Below, one piece after another: positions 9,671-18,310 of a stretch of DNA of 64,000 nucleotides. Within the stretch, counting starts at the first letter, position 1. Every line of letters begins with the position of its first letter. The notes beneath the pieces were generated by a model that saw only the letters and a program-made list of their open reading frames with translations, had not been told where the DNA came from and ran no database searches. The translations under genes and the position numbers were made by a program. This DNA is from Bacteroidota bacterium (lineage in GTDB: Bacteria > Bacteroidota > Bacteroidia > UKL13-3): positions 1-64,000 of the forward strand of contig JAIXWD010000005.1 in assembly GCA_027482225.1 (NCBI GenBank). The letters run 5' to 3'.

Positions 9671-11548
9671 TTATTCTACAATCTTTACATACATGTTTTT
9701 GATTGCCTCTTCGTATTTTTTCTCTACAATTTTACGCTTAATCTTTTGTGTTGGTGTCATCTCTTCTGCTTCTAAAGTAAACGGTTTACGCTTTACAATA
9801 AAATGGCGTACACGCTCAAACTTACCTAAATCTTTTTCAAACTTACGCATGTCTTCTTCAATCCATTTATGCACTTTTTCATCATCAATAAAATCAGATC
9901 CTTCGTTAAAATACTTATCATCCACCCCAAAGGTTTCTTTCATTTCTTCACGACTGGGCACAACAATAGCAGTTAAGTATTCTTGCTTATCGCCTATTAA
10001 AAAAATCTGTTCAATTTTTGGAGATTTTAAATAGGCATTTTCTATTGGTGTTGGGTAAACATTTTTACCAAACGAGTTCACTAATATATTTTTTATCCTA
10101 TCCGTAATTTTTAAATATCCTTTATAAAATTTACCTACATCACCTGTATGCAGCCATCCATCAGCATCTATAGCTGCTGCAGTTTGCTCTGGTAAATTCC
10201 AATAACCTTTCATTACGTTAGGCCCCTTCACTAAAATTTCGCCTTCCACACTTTCAAAGTTAGGATTAAAACTATCATAAGTTTGAATAGTGTAAATCTC
10301 TTTAGTATCTGGATTTTGAATGGCTACAGTGCAGCCATTACCAATACGCCCAACTGTACCAAATATCTGCCTATCTGGAGTGTTTACAGTAACTAGTGGA
10401 GACGTTTCTGTTAAACCGTATCCTTCACAAACCAATACACCAATATTGCCAAAAAACTCACCAACGTGCTGTGGCAAGGCACCTCCTCCCGATAACATAA
10501 CTTCCATTTTACCACCTAAGCGTTGCTTCACTTTACTATAAACCAACTTTTCTGCTATGGCTAATTGAAGATTAAGTAGGGGGCCATTAGCTTTTCCGGC
10601 CTCCTTATTTAACCTGCGTTTTTCTCCAATACTGAGTGCCCAATCAAATATTTTTAGTTTTAAACCTCCTGCCGTTGCAGTAGCTTTTCTTACACGCTCC
10701 TCTATTCTCTCTAATAACCTTGGTACAGTTAGTATTACTGTTGGAGTAGCCTCAATAATATTGCTACTTAACGCTTCTAAACTCTGTGCAAATGCAATTT
10801 CACTGCCAATGTAAGTACTCAAATAATAAGTAGCTGTACGCTCATACACGTGGCATAAAGGTAAAAAAGAAAGGAACCTGTAATTTTTATTTACAATTGG
10901 AATTAGATGCACGCCCATTTGTACATTACTCATAAAATTATTGTGAGTAAGCATGGCTCCTTTAGGCAATGCTGTTGTACCTGAAGTGTACAATAAGCAA
11001 GATAAATCATCAGGTGTTACTGACTTTAACTGCTCTTCAATTTTATCTTTTAATGCAGGATATAGCTTTTTCCCTTCATTTAACATCTCTTCATAAGAGA
11101 TTACATCATCACTTTTTTTATCGTTAAATGCAGTAATAATGTATTTAAGGTGCGGGCAATTGGCTTTTATTTTATTTATTTTTTTAAGTAAAAACGGTGT
11201 GCCTACTAAAACTACAACCGATTGCGAATCATTTAATATATGTTGAATTTCACTTTCGCTTAGTGTAGGATAAATAGAAACATTAACCATACCAAGTTGC
11301 ATCAAACCTTGGTCGAATGCAATGTACTCAGGACAATTTTCAATAATTAAAGCCGCGTTATCACCCTTTTTATATCCTTTGTTTAACAAAAATGCTGAAA
11401 TGGCATTTAGTTCTTCAAAAGTTTGTGCGTAGGTTATTGGTTCGTAACCTGCATTTGATTTTACAAGCAAAAAAGTGCTTTGGGGTGTTTTGATGTTGTT
11501 TGCCGCGTTGCGTAAAAAATAATGTAACGATGGAAATGTTTGTTGCAT
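9671..11548 (-). CDS. Long-chain acyl-CoA synthetase (AMP-forming)
   Basis: A 625-residue ANL-superfamily enzyme that activates fatty acids to acyl-CoA through an acyl-adenylate. Motifs are the phosphate loop CLLYTSGTTALPKGAML (about 185-202), GYGLTETSPL, the adenylate-binding DGWLHTGDVG, and a hinge near KITDRIKNILVNSFGKNVYP. The length and the GWLHTGD context fit the FadD/FACL long-chain group; substrate chain length cannot be read from the sequence. The gene stands alone, and its leader carries two large palindromes (11573-11628), so it is probably controlled by a repressor. Confidence 0.9.
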   Translation of the reverse strand: MQQTFPSLHYFLRNAANNIKTPQSTFLLVKSNAGYEPITYAQTFEELNAISAFLLNKGYKKGDNAALIIENCPEYIAFDQGLMQLGMVNVSIYPTLSESEIQHILNDSQSVVVLVGTPFLLKKINKIKANCPHLKYIITAFNDKKSDDVISYEEMLNEGKKLYPALKDKIEEQLKSVTPDDLSCLLYTSGTTALPKGAMLTHNNFMSNVQMGVHLIPIVNKNYRFLSFLPLCHVYERTATYYLSTYIGSEIAFAQSLEALSSNIIEATPTVILTVPRLLERIEERVRKATATAGGLKLKIFDWALSIGEKRRLNKEAGKANGPLLNLQLAIAEKLVYSKVKQRLGGKMEVMLSGGGALPQHVGEFFGNIGVLVCEGYGLTETSPLVTVNTPDRQIFGTVGRIGNGCTVAIQNPDTKEIYTIQTYDSFNPNFESVEGEILVKGPNVMKGYWNLPEQTAAAIDADGWLHTGDVGKFYKGYLKITDRIKNILVNSFGKNVYPTPIENAYLKSPKIEQIFLIGDKQEYLTAIVVPSREEMKETFGVDDKYFNEGSDFIDDEKVHKWIEEDMRKFEKDLGKFERVRHFIVKRKPFTLEAEEMTPTQKIKRKIVEKKYEEAIKNMYVKIVE

Positions 11549-11572
11549 ATTTTAATCTTTAGTTTAATTTTA

Positions 11573-11598
11573 GTAAAACAGTTTTGAAACTGTTTTAC
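11573..11598. promoter_or_regulatory. Perfect 26-bp palindrome, probable operator of the acyl-CoA synthetase
   Basis: Arms GTAAAACAGTTT and AAACTGTTTTAC are exact reverse complements around a TG centre. The site lies 24 bp upstream of the acyl-CoA synthetase ATG. Size and symmetry suit a TetR-type dimeric regulator; the protein is not identified. The RNA could also form an 11-bp hairpin with a 4-nt loop. Confidence 0.6.
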
Positions 11599-11602
11599 CT
11601 TC

Positions 11603-11628
11603 AGGTTTAATTCTTAAGAAATAAACCT
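11603..11628. promoter_or_regulatory. Second 26-bp near-perfect palindrome in the same leader
   Basis: The arms run from AGGTTTA at 11603 to TAAACCT ending at 11628 around a TTCTTAAGAA core, with only one mismatched base pair. Its centre is 30 bp from that of the neighbouring palindrome, close to three helical turns. The sequence differs from the first site, so a different factor or a different binding mode is possible. Confidence 0.5.
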
Positions 11629-11808
11629 AAATGCATAAATACAAAAAAAAACTAAAGTTGTTTACCCAAATTAATCAACAGAAGCTTCACAATAGCGAAC
11701 TGCTTGATTTAGTTGGGTTAATCCCAATCTGGAATTTGTTATGCATCTATTAAATAATAGCGCTAAAAATTCTTAATTGGTTCAATACTGAACTTGGATT
11801 TAAAGAAG

Positions 11809-12363
11809 TTATCTAGATGCAGGAAATCTCATCTTATAATCAACACGAATGCCACCTTTAGAGATATTAATCAACTTATTTTTTAATAAACGTTTTTTCA
11901 ACTCGCTCAACCTATCTACAAACATAACACCTTTTACATGGTCGTATTCGTGTTGGATAACGCGAGCCACAATGCCATCATAAGTTTCTTCATGTGTTTC
12001 AAAATTCTCATCTTGGTAGCTAATTCGCAACGTATCGTGGCGTTTAACATTTTCACGAATGTGAGGAATACTTAGGCAACCTTCTTCAAAATCCCATTTA
12101 TCACCACTTTCATCTAATATTTCGGCATTAATAAATACCTTCTTTACATTAGGGTATTTTTCATCTTCAAACCTACTGCTATCAATTATAAATAAATTAA
12201 TGGCTTTACCAATTTGCGGTGCTGCTAATCCTACACCATGCGACTCATACATGGTTTCGAACATATTTTCAATCAATTGCTTCAACAGCGGGTAATCTTT
12301 TTCAACCTCTGCTCCTATTTTTCTTAATACGGGGTCACCGTATGCCACTATCGGATATATCAT
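11809..12363 (-). CDS. def: Peptide deformylase
   Basis: Removes the N-formyl group from new proteins. All three metal-site motifs are present: GVGLAAPQIG (43-52), EGCLSIP with the metal ligand Cys96, and HEYDH with His138, Glu139 and His142. Length (184 residues) is normal. It is the last gene of a minus-strand operon (DUF4293, thiL, ruvX, def) with gaps of 18-37 bp. Confidence 0.95.
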   Translation of the reverse strand: MIYPIVAYGDPVLRKIGAEVEKDYPLLKQLIENMFETMYESHGVGLAAPQIGKAINLFIIDSSRFEDEKYPNVKKVFINAEILDESGDKWDFEEGCLSIPHIRENVKRHDTLRISYQDENFETHEETYDGIVARVIQHEYDHVKGVMFVDRLSELKKRLLKNKLINISKGGIRVDYKMRFPASR

Positions 12364-12381
12364 TAAATTACATCTATAATA

Positions 12382-12795
12382 TTATTGAACCATTTGCAAG
12401 TAGGTTTGAAGTATCAAAACAGCACTTACCTGGTCTACATTGCCTTTGTTTGCTCTGTCTTTCTTTTTCAAGCCCATTTCCAATAAACTTCTGGTAGCAA
12501 TTGTTGATGTAAAGCGTTCATCAACTCGCTCTATTGGTATATTAGGAAAATTTTTACGCAACAAATTTACGAAATTTTCTACATGAACAGCCGATTGTGA
12601 ATCTGACCCGTCTAAACGTTTTGGTATACCTACCACAAACCGCTCTACCTCTTCTTTTGTTGTATAACTTTTTAAGTAAACAACCACATCTTTGGAATGC
12701 ACTGTATTTAGTGCACTTGCAATAATTTTTAATGGATCAGTTACGGCCAATCCTACACGCTTTGTTCCATAATCAATTGCAAGTATCCTAGCCAT
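12382..12795 (-). CDS. ruvX: Putative pre-16S rRNA nuclease / Holliday-junction resolvase-like YqgF
   Basis: A 137-residue RNase H-fold protein. AIDYGTKRVGLAVTDP carries the first catalytic Asp (Asp8), GIPKRLDGSDS is the second conserved block, and VDERFTST holds the acidic residue of motif three. In E. coli the orthologue processes the 16S rRNA 5' end. It lies between thiL (19 bp) and def (18 bp). Confidence 0.92.
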   Translation of the reverse strand: MARILAIDYGTKRVGLAVTDPLKIIASALNTVHSKDVVVYLKSYTTKEEVERFVVGIPKRLDGSDSQSAVHVENFVNLLRKNFPNIPIERVDERFTSTIATRSLLEMGLKKKDRANKGNVDQVSAVLILQTYLQMVQ

Positions 12796-12814
12796 TTTTA
12801 TTGATGTAATGTAA

Positions 12815-13849
12815 TTAAAACGCTTTCCAGCCTTGTGCTTTTAAAGCGTGTTTATTTCCCGATTTACTGGTCATATAAATACCTTCAGATGCATCGGTTA
12901 CATATCCAATAATGGATATATCTGGCTTATTTTTTACTTTATCAAAATCAGATTGATCAACCGTAAAAAGCAATTCATAATCTTCTCCACCGCTTAAAGC
13001 TGTCATGGTTGGATCTAAATCTAACTCACGGGCCATGTCATATGTTTGTGGGTCGATAGGAATTTTGTCCTCATATACATTCATGCCTACATTACTGTGG
13101 CGGCACAAATGCATAATTTCTGATGATAAACCATCACTCACATCAATCATGCTGGTTGGCTTTACGCCAATATCTTTTAACAGCTTAATTACATCTTTGC
13201 GGGCTTCTGGTTTTAACTGTCGCTCCACAATGTAATCTTTACCTTCTAAATCGGGTTGTACTTCAGGGTTAGCCAAAAACACACGTCTCTCGCGCTCTAA
13301 CAATTGAAAGCCCATGTAAGCGCCACCTAAATCACCGCTTACACACAACAAATCATTTACTTTTGCACCGCTACGGTAAACTATATCTTCCTCGGTAACC
13401 TCACCCAAAGCAGTTACACTTATTACCAAACCTTGTTTTGATGAACTGGTGTCTCCACCAACTAAATCAACCTCATATCGATTACAAGCCATTAACATAC
13501 CCGCATACAATTCTTCAACCGCTTCTAGACTAAATTTGCTACTTAAACCCAACGAAACAGTTACCTGAGTTGGCTTAGCATTCATGGCATAAATATCACT
13601 CAGGTTAACCACAATGGCTTTATATCCTAAATGTTTTAATGGGAAATAACTTAAATCAAAATGAACACCCTCTAATAATAAATCTGTACTTACTACCGTA
13701 CGGTTATTTAGGTGGTTAATTACTGCTGCATCATCTCCAACACCCTTTAAAGTTGATGGTTGATGTAAATTTATATGTGCAGTTAAAAGGTCAATTAACC
13801 CAAACTCTCCTATACTTTCTAACTCCGTGCGTGTACTGTTTTCTAACAT
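12815..13849 (-). CDS. thiL: Thiamine-monophosphate kinase
   Basis: Phosphorylates thiamine monophosphate to the active cofactor thiamine diphosphate. The PurM/ThiL ATP-binding fold is seen in GVGDDAAVI, STDLLLEGVHF, NLSDIYAMNAKP and the C-terminal ALSGGEDYELLFTV. At 344 residues it is a normal length. No TPP riboswitch is visible upstream; the gene sits 37 bp behind a DUF4293 gene and appears to be expressed constitutively from that promoter. Confidence 0.93.
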   Translation of the reverse strand: MLENSTRTELESIGEFGLIDLLTAHINLHQPSTLKGVGDDAAVINHLNNRTVVSTDLLLEGVHFDLSYFPLKHLGYKAIVVNLSDIYAMNAKPTQVTVSLGLSSKFSLEAVEELYAGMLMACNRYEVDLVGGDTSSSKQGLVISVTALGEVTEEDIVYRSGAKVNDLLCVSGDLGGAYMGFQLLERERRVFLANPEVQPDLEGKDYIVERQLKPEARKDVIKLLKDIGVKPTSMIDVSDGLSSEIMHLCRHSNVGMNVYEDKIPIDPQTYDMARELDLDPTMTALSGGEDYELLFTVDQSDFDKVKNKPDISIIGYVTDASEGIYMTSKSGNKHALKAQGWKAF

Positions 13850-13886
13850 GTTTTTACGTTTAACCTTGTTGGGGTATCAATACTTA

Positions 13887-14414
13887 TTATCTTATCCTAT
13901 CAGCACTTTTAACCATTTCTTCATCTTTACGCAACAACAATAAAGCACGCAAATTAAGGTACAGCATAAATATAATTAATGCCAAGCCCATACTAGCTTT
14001 TAAAGTCATGTTGGCAAAGGTAAAATTGGGTATTTGTGTAAACGCTTTGGCAAAAACGGCAGCCAAGTATATACCTAAAAAAACAAAATTAATTTTGGCA
14101 TGAAATATTTGACGCTTACGGTTTTTGAAACTAAAAATGATATTCAATGTCCAACCAATAATTATGGAAACCAAAATAATTAAACCATATTGAATCTCGC
14201 TGCTTTTTAGTGTCCCATTTACATAATGGTTGAAATAAATAGCATTTAACGTATAGCCAACAGCTTGTCCATCAATAGATGTACTATCTGCGGTAACTAC
14301 ACCTGCTTCGTTTGTTGGGAAACTTGACTGGAAATCGATAATTTTTCCTGTACAAGTGATTAAAGCCAAAACAATAATAGCAAAGAAATAAACTGTTTGA
14401 ATTCGTTGAATCAT
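13887..14414 (-). CDS. DUF4293 family membrane protein
   Basis: A 175-residue protein with four hydrophobic segments (about 8-25, 75-95, 105-125, 135-155) and a basic C-terminus (LLRKDEEMVKSADRIR). The N-terminus MIQRIQTVYFF is typical of DUF4293, a family restricted to Bacteroidota and without known function. It is first in the operon with thiL, ruvX and def and has its own -7 promoter element. Confidence 0.85.
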   Translation of the reverse strand: MIQRIQTVYFFAIIVLALITCTGKIIDFQSSFPTNEAGVVTADSTSIDGQAVGYTLNAIYFNHYVNGTLKSSEIQYGLIILVSIIIGWTLNIIFSFKNRKRQIFHAKINFVFLGIYLAAVFAKAFTQIPNFTFANMTLKASMGLALIIFMLYLNLRALLLLRKDEEMVKSADRIR

Positions 14415-14433
14415 ATCAATAAAAATTTAAATG

Positions 14434-14441
14434 CAAATGTA
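14434..14441 (-). promoter_or_regulatory. -7 promoter element of the DUF4293-thiL-ruvX-def operon
   Basis: On the minus strand this reads TACATTTG, an exact match to TAnnTTTG, 19 bp before the ATG at 14414. The -33 region is T-rich but lacks a clean TTTG. Confidence 0.6.
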
Positions 14442-14471
14442 CCGCAAAATTTCAATTATCTAAAAAGATGA

Positions 14472-14479
14472 TACATTTG
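14472..14479 (+). promoter_or_regulatory. -7 promoter element of the thiolase operon
   Basis: Reads TACATTTG on the plus strand, with TTTC at 14450-14453 as a near -33 element 18 bp upstream. It gives a leader of about 55 nt before the thiolase ATG. The identical octamer faces the other way 30 bp to the left, so the two operons have back-to-back promoters. Confidence 0.6.
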
Positions 14480-14538
14480 CGACATGAAAATGAAACGCAA
14501 TAACTACAAGACGTTGCATTTTAAACCAAATATAAAAG

Positions 14539-15738
14539 ATGAAAACAGTATATATTGTTGATGCAATGCGCACACCTATCGGCAAATATGCCGGAGCTTT
14601 AAGCGCTGTTCGTCCTGATGATTTAGCGGCACACATTATTAAAGCTATTATTGCACGCAACCCACAAATAGATGTAAACGAAATTGAAGATGTGATTTTT
14701 GGAGCGGCAAATCAAGCAGGTGAAGACAACCGTAACGTAGCACGTATGGGTGCTTTAATGGCTGGTTTGCCTACCACAGTTGGTGGCAATACGGTAAATA
14801 GATTATGTGCTTCAGGGCTTCAAGCCATTGTTGATGCAAGCCGCAGTATCATGGTAGGTGATGGAGAAATTTACATAGCAGGTGGTGTTGAAAGCATGAC
14901 CCGCGCACCATTTGTTATGTTAAAATCGGATAGCCCATTTGGCCGTACCCCAGATATTGCTGATACCACAATTGGATGGCGTTTCACTAATAAAAAATTG
15001 GCTGCAATGTATCATCCATACAGCATGGGTGAAACTGCAGAAAACATTGCCGAGAGATGGAAAATTACTCGTGAAGAACAAGATGCCTTTGCTTTTGCCT
15101 CTCAACAAAAATACGCTGCAGCTCATGCTGCGAATAAATTTGCTAACGAAATAGCCCCTGTAGCTATACCACAGAAAAAAGGAGATGATTTACTTTTTGA
15201 TAAAGACGAACATCCGCGTTTAGGTAGTATAGATGACCTTGCTAAACTTAAACCCGCATTTAAAAAAGAAGGTGGAACAGTTACAGCTGGTAATTCTAGC
15301 GGTGTTAACGATGGTTCCGCAGCGGTTATTTTGGCAAGTGAAGAAGCAGTAAAAAAATATAATTTAAATCCAATAGCAAGAGTTGTTGCACGTGGTGTTG
15401 CAGGTGTTGATCCGGCTGTAATGGGCATAGGGCCTGTTCCTGCTACCCAAAAAGCAGTTCAACGCGCAGGTTTAAAAATGAGCGATATCGGATTGTTTGA
15501 ATTAAATGAAGCTTTTGCCTCTCAAAGTATTGCTTGCATCCGAGATTTAAATATAGACCCTACTTTAGTTAATGTAAATGGTGGAGCCATCGCATTGGGC
15601 CATCCATTAGGAGCAAGTGGTGCACGTATATCTACTACCTTATTACACGAAATGCAAAAACGTAATATTCGTTATGGTGTTGCAACCATGTGCATTGGTG
15701 TTGGACAAGGAGTAGCTATAGTTTACGAAAAGATGTAA
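14539..15738 (+). CDS. Acetyl-CoA acyltransferase (thiolase)
   Basis: A 399-residue thiolase that cleaves or condenses acyl-CoA thioesters. The acylation Cys lies in NRLCASGLQA, the catalytic His in GGAIALGHPLGASGAR, and the second Cys in MCIGVGQGVA near the C-terminus. Degradative (FadA/PcaF) and biosynthetic members share these motifs, so direction is open. The distance to truA is 6 bp. An acyl-CoA synthetase lies nearby on the other strand, but the remaining beta-oxidation genes are not in this window. Confidence 0.9.
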   Translation: MKTVYIVDAMRTPIGKYAGALSAVRPDDLAAHIIKAIIARNPQIDVNEIEDVIFGAANQAGEDNRNVARMGALMAGLPTTVGGNTVNRLCASGLQAIVDASRSIMVGDGEIYIAGGVESMTRAPFVMLKSDSPFGRTPDIADTTIGWRFTNKKLAAMYHPYSMGETAENIAERWKITREEQDAFAFASQQKYAAAHAANKFANEIAPVAIPQKKGDDLLFDKDEHPRLGSIDDLAKLKPAFKKEGGTVTAGNSSGVNDGSAAVILASEEAVKKYNLNPIARVVARGVAGVDPAVMGIGPVPATQKAVQRAGLKMSDIGLFELNEAFASQSIACIRDLNIDPTLVNVNGGAIALGHPLGASGARISTTLLHEMQKRNIRYGVATMCIGVGQGVAIVYEKM

Positions 15739-15744
15739 ATCTTC

Positions 15745-16485
15745 ATGCGGTACCTCATTCAATTAGCATACAAAGGCACCAACTACCACGGCTGGCAAAA
15801 ACAACCTAATGTGCATAGTGTACAAGGTGAACTTGACAGTAAATTAAGTACACTTTTGGCTGAACAAATTGAAACAGTAGGCTGTGGACGAACAGATACT
15901 GGAGTTCATGCAAAAGACTTTTATGCCCACTTTGATGTAACTAAAAATATTGACGAACAATTTATCGTATTTAAACTGAATAACTTTTTGCCTAAAGACA
16001 TTGTTGTTTATGATATACAAAAAGTAAGTGAAGGATTTAATGCCCGTTTTGATGCCGTTTGGCGCGAATATGAATATTGGATTACCCGCGAACCGAATCC
16101 TTTTTTACTAGATCAAAGTTGGTTCCAAAATGGCAAACTAAACTTAGAGGATATGAATAAAGCATCCGCTTTACTTATTGGTAAAAAAGATTTTGAGTGC
16201 TTTAGTAAAGTACACACCCAAGTAAATAATTTCATATGCGATGTAATGCATGCCAATTGGGAAATAAAGGATAATAAATTAGTTTTTACCATCAGGGCAA
16301 ATCGCTTTTTACGCAACATGGTTCGAGCTATTGTTGGAACTTTGATTGATGTAGGAAAAGGTAAAATTACAGTTGATGAAGTGAATAATATTTTAGCAAG
16401 TAAAAACAGATGTGAGGCCGGACATAGCGTACCAGCGCACGGATTATTTTTAACACGGATTTTTTATCCTCACATCGCCCAATAA
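15745..16485 (+). CDS. truA: tRNA pseudouridine(38-40) synthase TruA
   Basis: Isomerises uridines 38-40 in the tRNA anticodon arm. The catalytic Asp51 lies in GCGRTDTGVHA, with the N-terminal GTNYHGWQKQP and the C-terminal RFLRNMVRAIVGTL blocks also conserved. Normal length at 246 residues. It follows the thiolase by 6 bp and precedes the ABC exporter by 49 bp. Confidence 0.95.
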   Translation: MRYLIQLAYKGTNYHGWQKQPNVHSVQGELDSKLSTLLAEQIETVGCGRTDTGVHAKDFYAHFDVTKNIDEQFIVFKLNNFLPKDIVVYDIQKVSEGFNARFDAVWREYEYWITREPNPFLLDQSWFQNGKLNLEDMNKASALLIGKKDFECFSKVHTQVNNFICDVMHANWEIKDNKLVFTIRANRFLRNMVRAIVGTLIDVGKGKITVDEVNNILASKNRCEAGHSVPAHGLFLTRIFYPHIAQ

Positions 16486-16534
16486 AACAAACTGATTACA
16501 GGCTTTTTTACTATTTTGCAACTTGATACAAAAT

Positions 16535-18310
16535 ATGCAAACGGCCAACTCATCAACACATCACTCACACGGAAACTTAAACCTATTGGGTCGTGTTTAT
16601 CAATTAGCCAAACCATATAAAGCAAAACTTTATACTGCCATTGTACTAACTATTGGCATGGCATTATTAGGTCCGCTACGGCCATTCATTATTCAGTACA
16701 CCATTGATAATTTTATTGCCAATAACAACCAAATAGGATTAATAAACATGAGTTTATTGCTGCTATTTATGTTGGTTTTACAAGCAGGCATGCAAGTTTG
16801 GAGTACCATATTAACAAACTACTTGGGGCAAAGTGTTATTAAAGATTTACGTATGCAGGTATTTACCTACTTAACAGGTTTACGTCTGCTATTTTATGAT
16901 AAAAATCCCGTTGGTGCATTAGTAACCAGAACCATAAGTGATATTGAAACCATTGCAGATGTTTTTAGTGAAGGGTTGATAAACATATCTGGAGACATTT
17001 TACAAATTGTTTTTATTCTCATTTTTATGTTTGGCACCAACTGGCAACTATCGCTAGTTAGCTTATCTGTACTCCCTTTTTTACTTTATGCGGGTTATGT
17101 GTTTAAAGAAAAAGTTAGGCTAAGCTTTGAGGATGTACGCACACAAGTTTCAAGGTTGAATACGTTCGTACAAGAACACATTCAAGGGATGCATATTGTG
17201 CAAATTTTTAACCGTGAGGACAAGGAGCTTGAACGATTTAAAGAAATTAATGCAGAACACAGGGATGCTAATGTAAGATCGGTAATGTACTATTCGGTAT
17301 TTTTTCCTGTTGTAGAAATCATCGCAGCTTTATCAACTGCTTTAATAGTATGGTATGGTGCCAAAGGAGTGATTCAAGACCATGCATCTATTGGTAGCAT
17401 AACTGCATTTATTATGTACATTAACTTATTTTTTAGACCCATCAGGCAGCTTGCAGATAGGTTTAATACGATGCAAATGGGAATGGTAGCAGCTGGACGT
17501 ATTTTTAAATTGGTTGATGATAAAGAAAATAATGAACCCACAGGAAGCATAAAAATTAATAACCTTAAAGGTAACATCCAATTTAAAAATGTTTACTTTG
17601 GTTATAACCCTAATCAATATGTATTAAAAGATATCAGCCTTCAGGTTAATGAAGGGAAAAATGTAGCATTTATTGGAGCAACTGGTGCAGGTAAATCATC
17701 TATCATTAATTTATTAAGTAGGTTTTACAACATAGAAAAGGGAGAGATTTTAGTTGATGGACATAAACTTGAGGACTTAAATATTAAACACCTACGCTCA
17801 CAAATTGCTGTGGTATTACAAGATGTATTTTTGTTTAGTGGAAGCGTGATGGACAACATCAAACTAAATAACAAACACATTACAAACGAAGAGGTAATTA
17901 CCACTGCAAAACTTTTAGGTGCGCATGATTTTATTTCAAGATTACCCGATGGGTATAACCAAAATGTGCAAGAGCGAGGTGCTAGTTTATCTGTAGGTCA
18001 ACGACAACTTATTTCTTTTGTTCGGGCTATGGTTGTTAATCCAGCCGTGCTTATTTTAGATGAAGCTACCTCATCAGTTGATAATGAAACCGAAGATGTT
18101 ATTCAAAAAGCCATAGAAACCATGATGAAAGGGAGAACATCAATTGTTATTGCGCATCGATTATCAACCATACAACATGCCGATGAAATAATTGTATTAG
18201 ATAAAGGCATGATTGTTGAGAAAGGCTCACACAAAGAATTATTAAACCTAAATGGCTTTTATAAAAAACTGTATGAACTACAATTTGCCCCAAATCAAGT
18301 TGCGAATTAG
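16535..18310 (+). CDS. ABC exporter, fused permease-ATPase (MsbA/MdlB type)
   Basis: About 591 residues. Six transmembrane helices occupy the first ~320 residues, followed by a nucleotide-binding domain with Walker A GATGAGKSS, signature LSVGQRQ, Walker B VLILDEATSSVD and the H-loop IAHRLST. These proteins work as dimers that export lipids, peptides or drugs; the substrate cannot be inferred. The frame reaches a TTG at 16523, but the ATG at 16535 is preferred. A TPR protein gene begins inside its last codons. Confidence 0.92.
   Translation: MQTANSSTHHSHGNLNLLGRVYQLAKPYKAKLYTAIVLTIGMALLGPLRPFIIQYTIDNFIANNNQIGLINMSLLLLFMLVLQAGMQVWSTILTNYLGQSVIKDLRMQVFTYLTGLRLLFYDKNPVGALVTRTISDIETIADVFSEGLINISGDILQIVFILIFMFGTNWQLSLVSLSVLPFLLYAGYVFKEKVRLSFEDVRTQVSRLNTFVQEHIQGMHIVQIFNREDKELERFKEINAEHRDANVRSVMYYSVFFPVVEIIAALSTALIVWYGAKGVIQDHASIGSITAFIMYINLFFRPIRQLADRFNTMQMGMVAAGRIFKLVDDKENNEPTGSIKINNLKGNIQFKNVYFGYNPNQYVLKDISLQVNEGKNVAFIGATGAGKSSIINLLSRFYNIEKGEILVDGHKLEDLNIKHLRSQIAVVLQDVFLFSGSVMDNIKLNNKHITNEEVITTAKLLGAHDFISRLPDGYNQNVQERGASLSVGQRQLISFVRAMVVNPAVLILDEATSSVDNETEDVIQKAIETMMKGRTSIVIAHRLSTIQHADEIIVLDKGMIVEKGSHKELLNLNGFYKKLYELQFAPNQVAN

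Noticed and set aside
11629-11808. Inverted repeat TTGGG-TTAAT-CCCAA between def and the acyl-CoA synthetase
   Set aside because: Five-bp arms without a T-run; too weak to call as terminator or operator.
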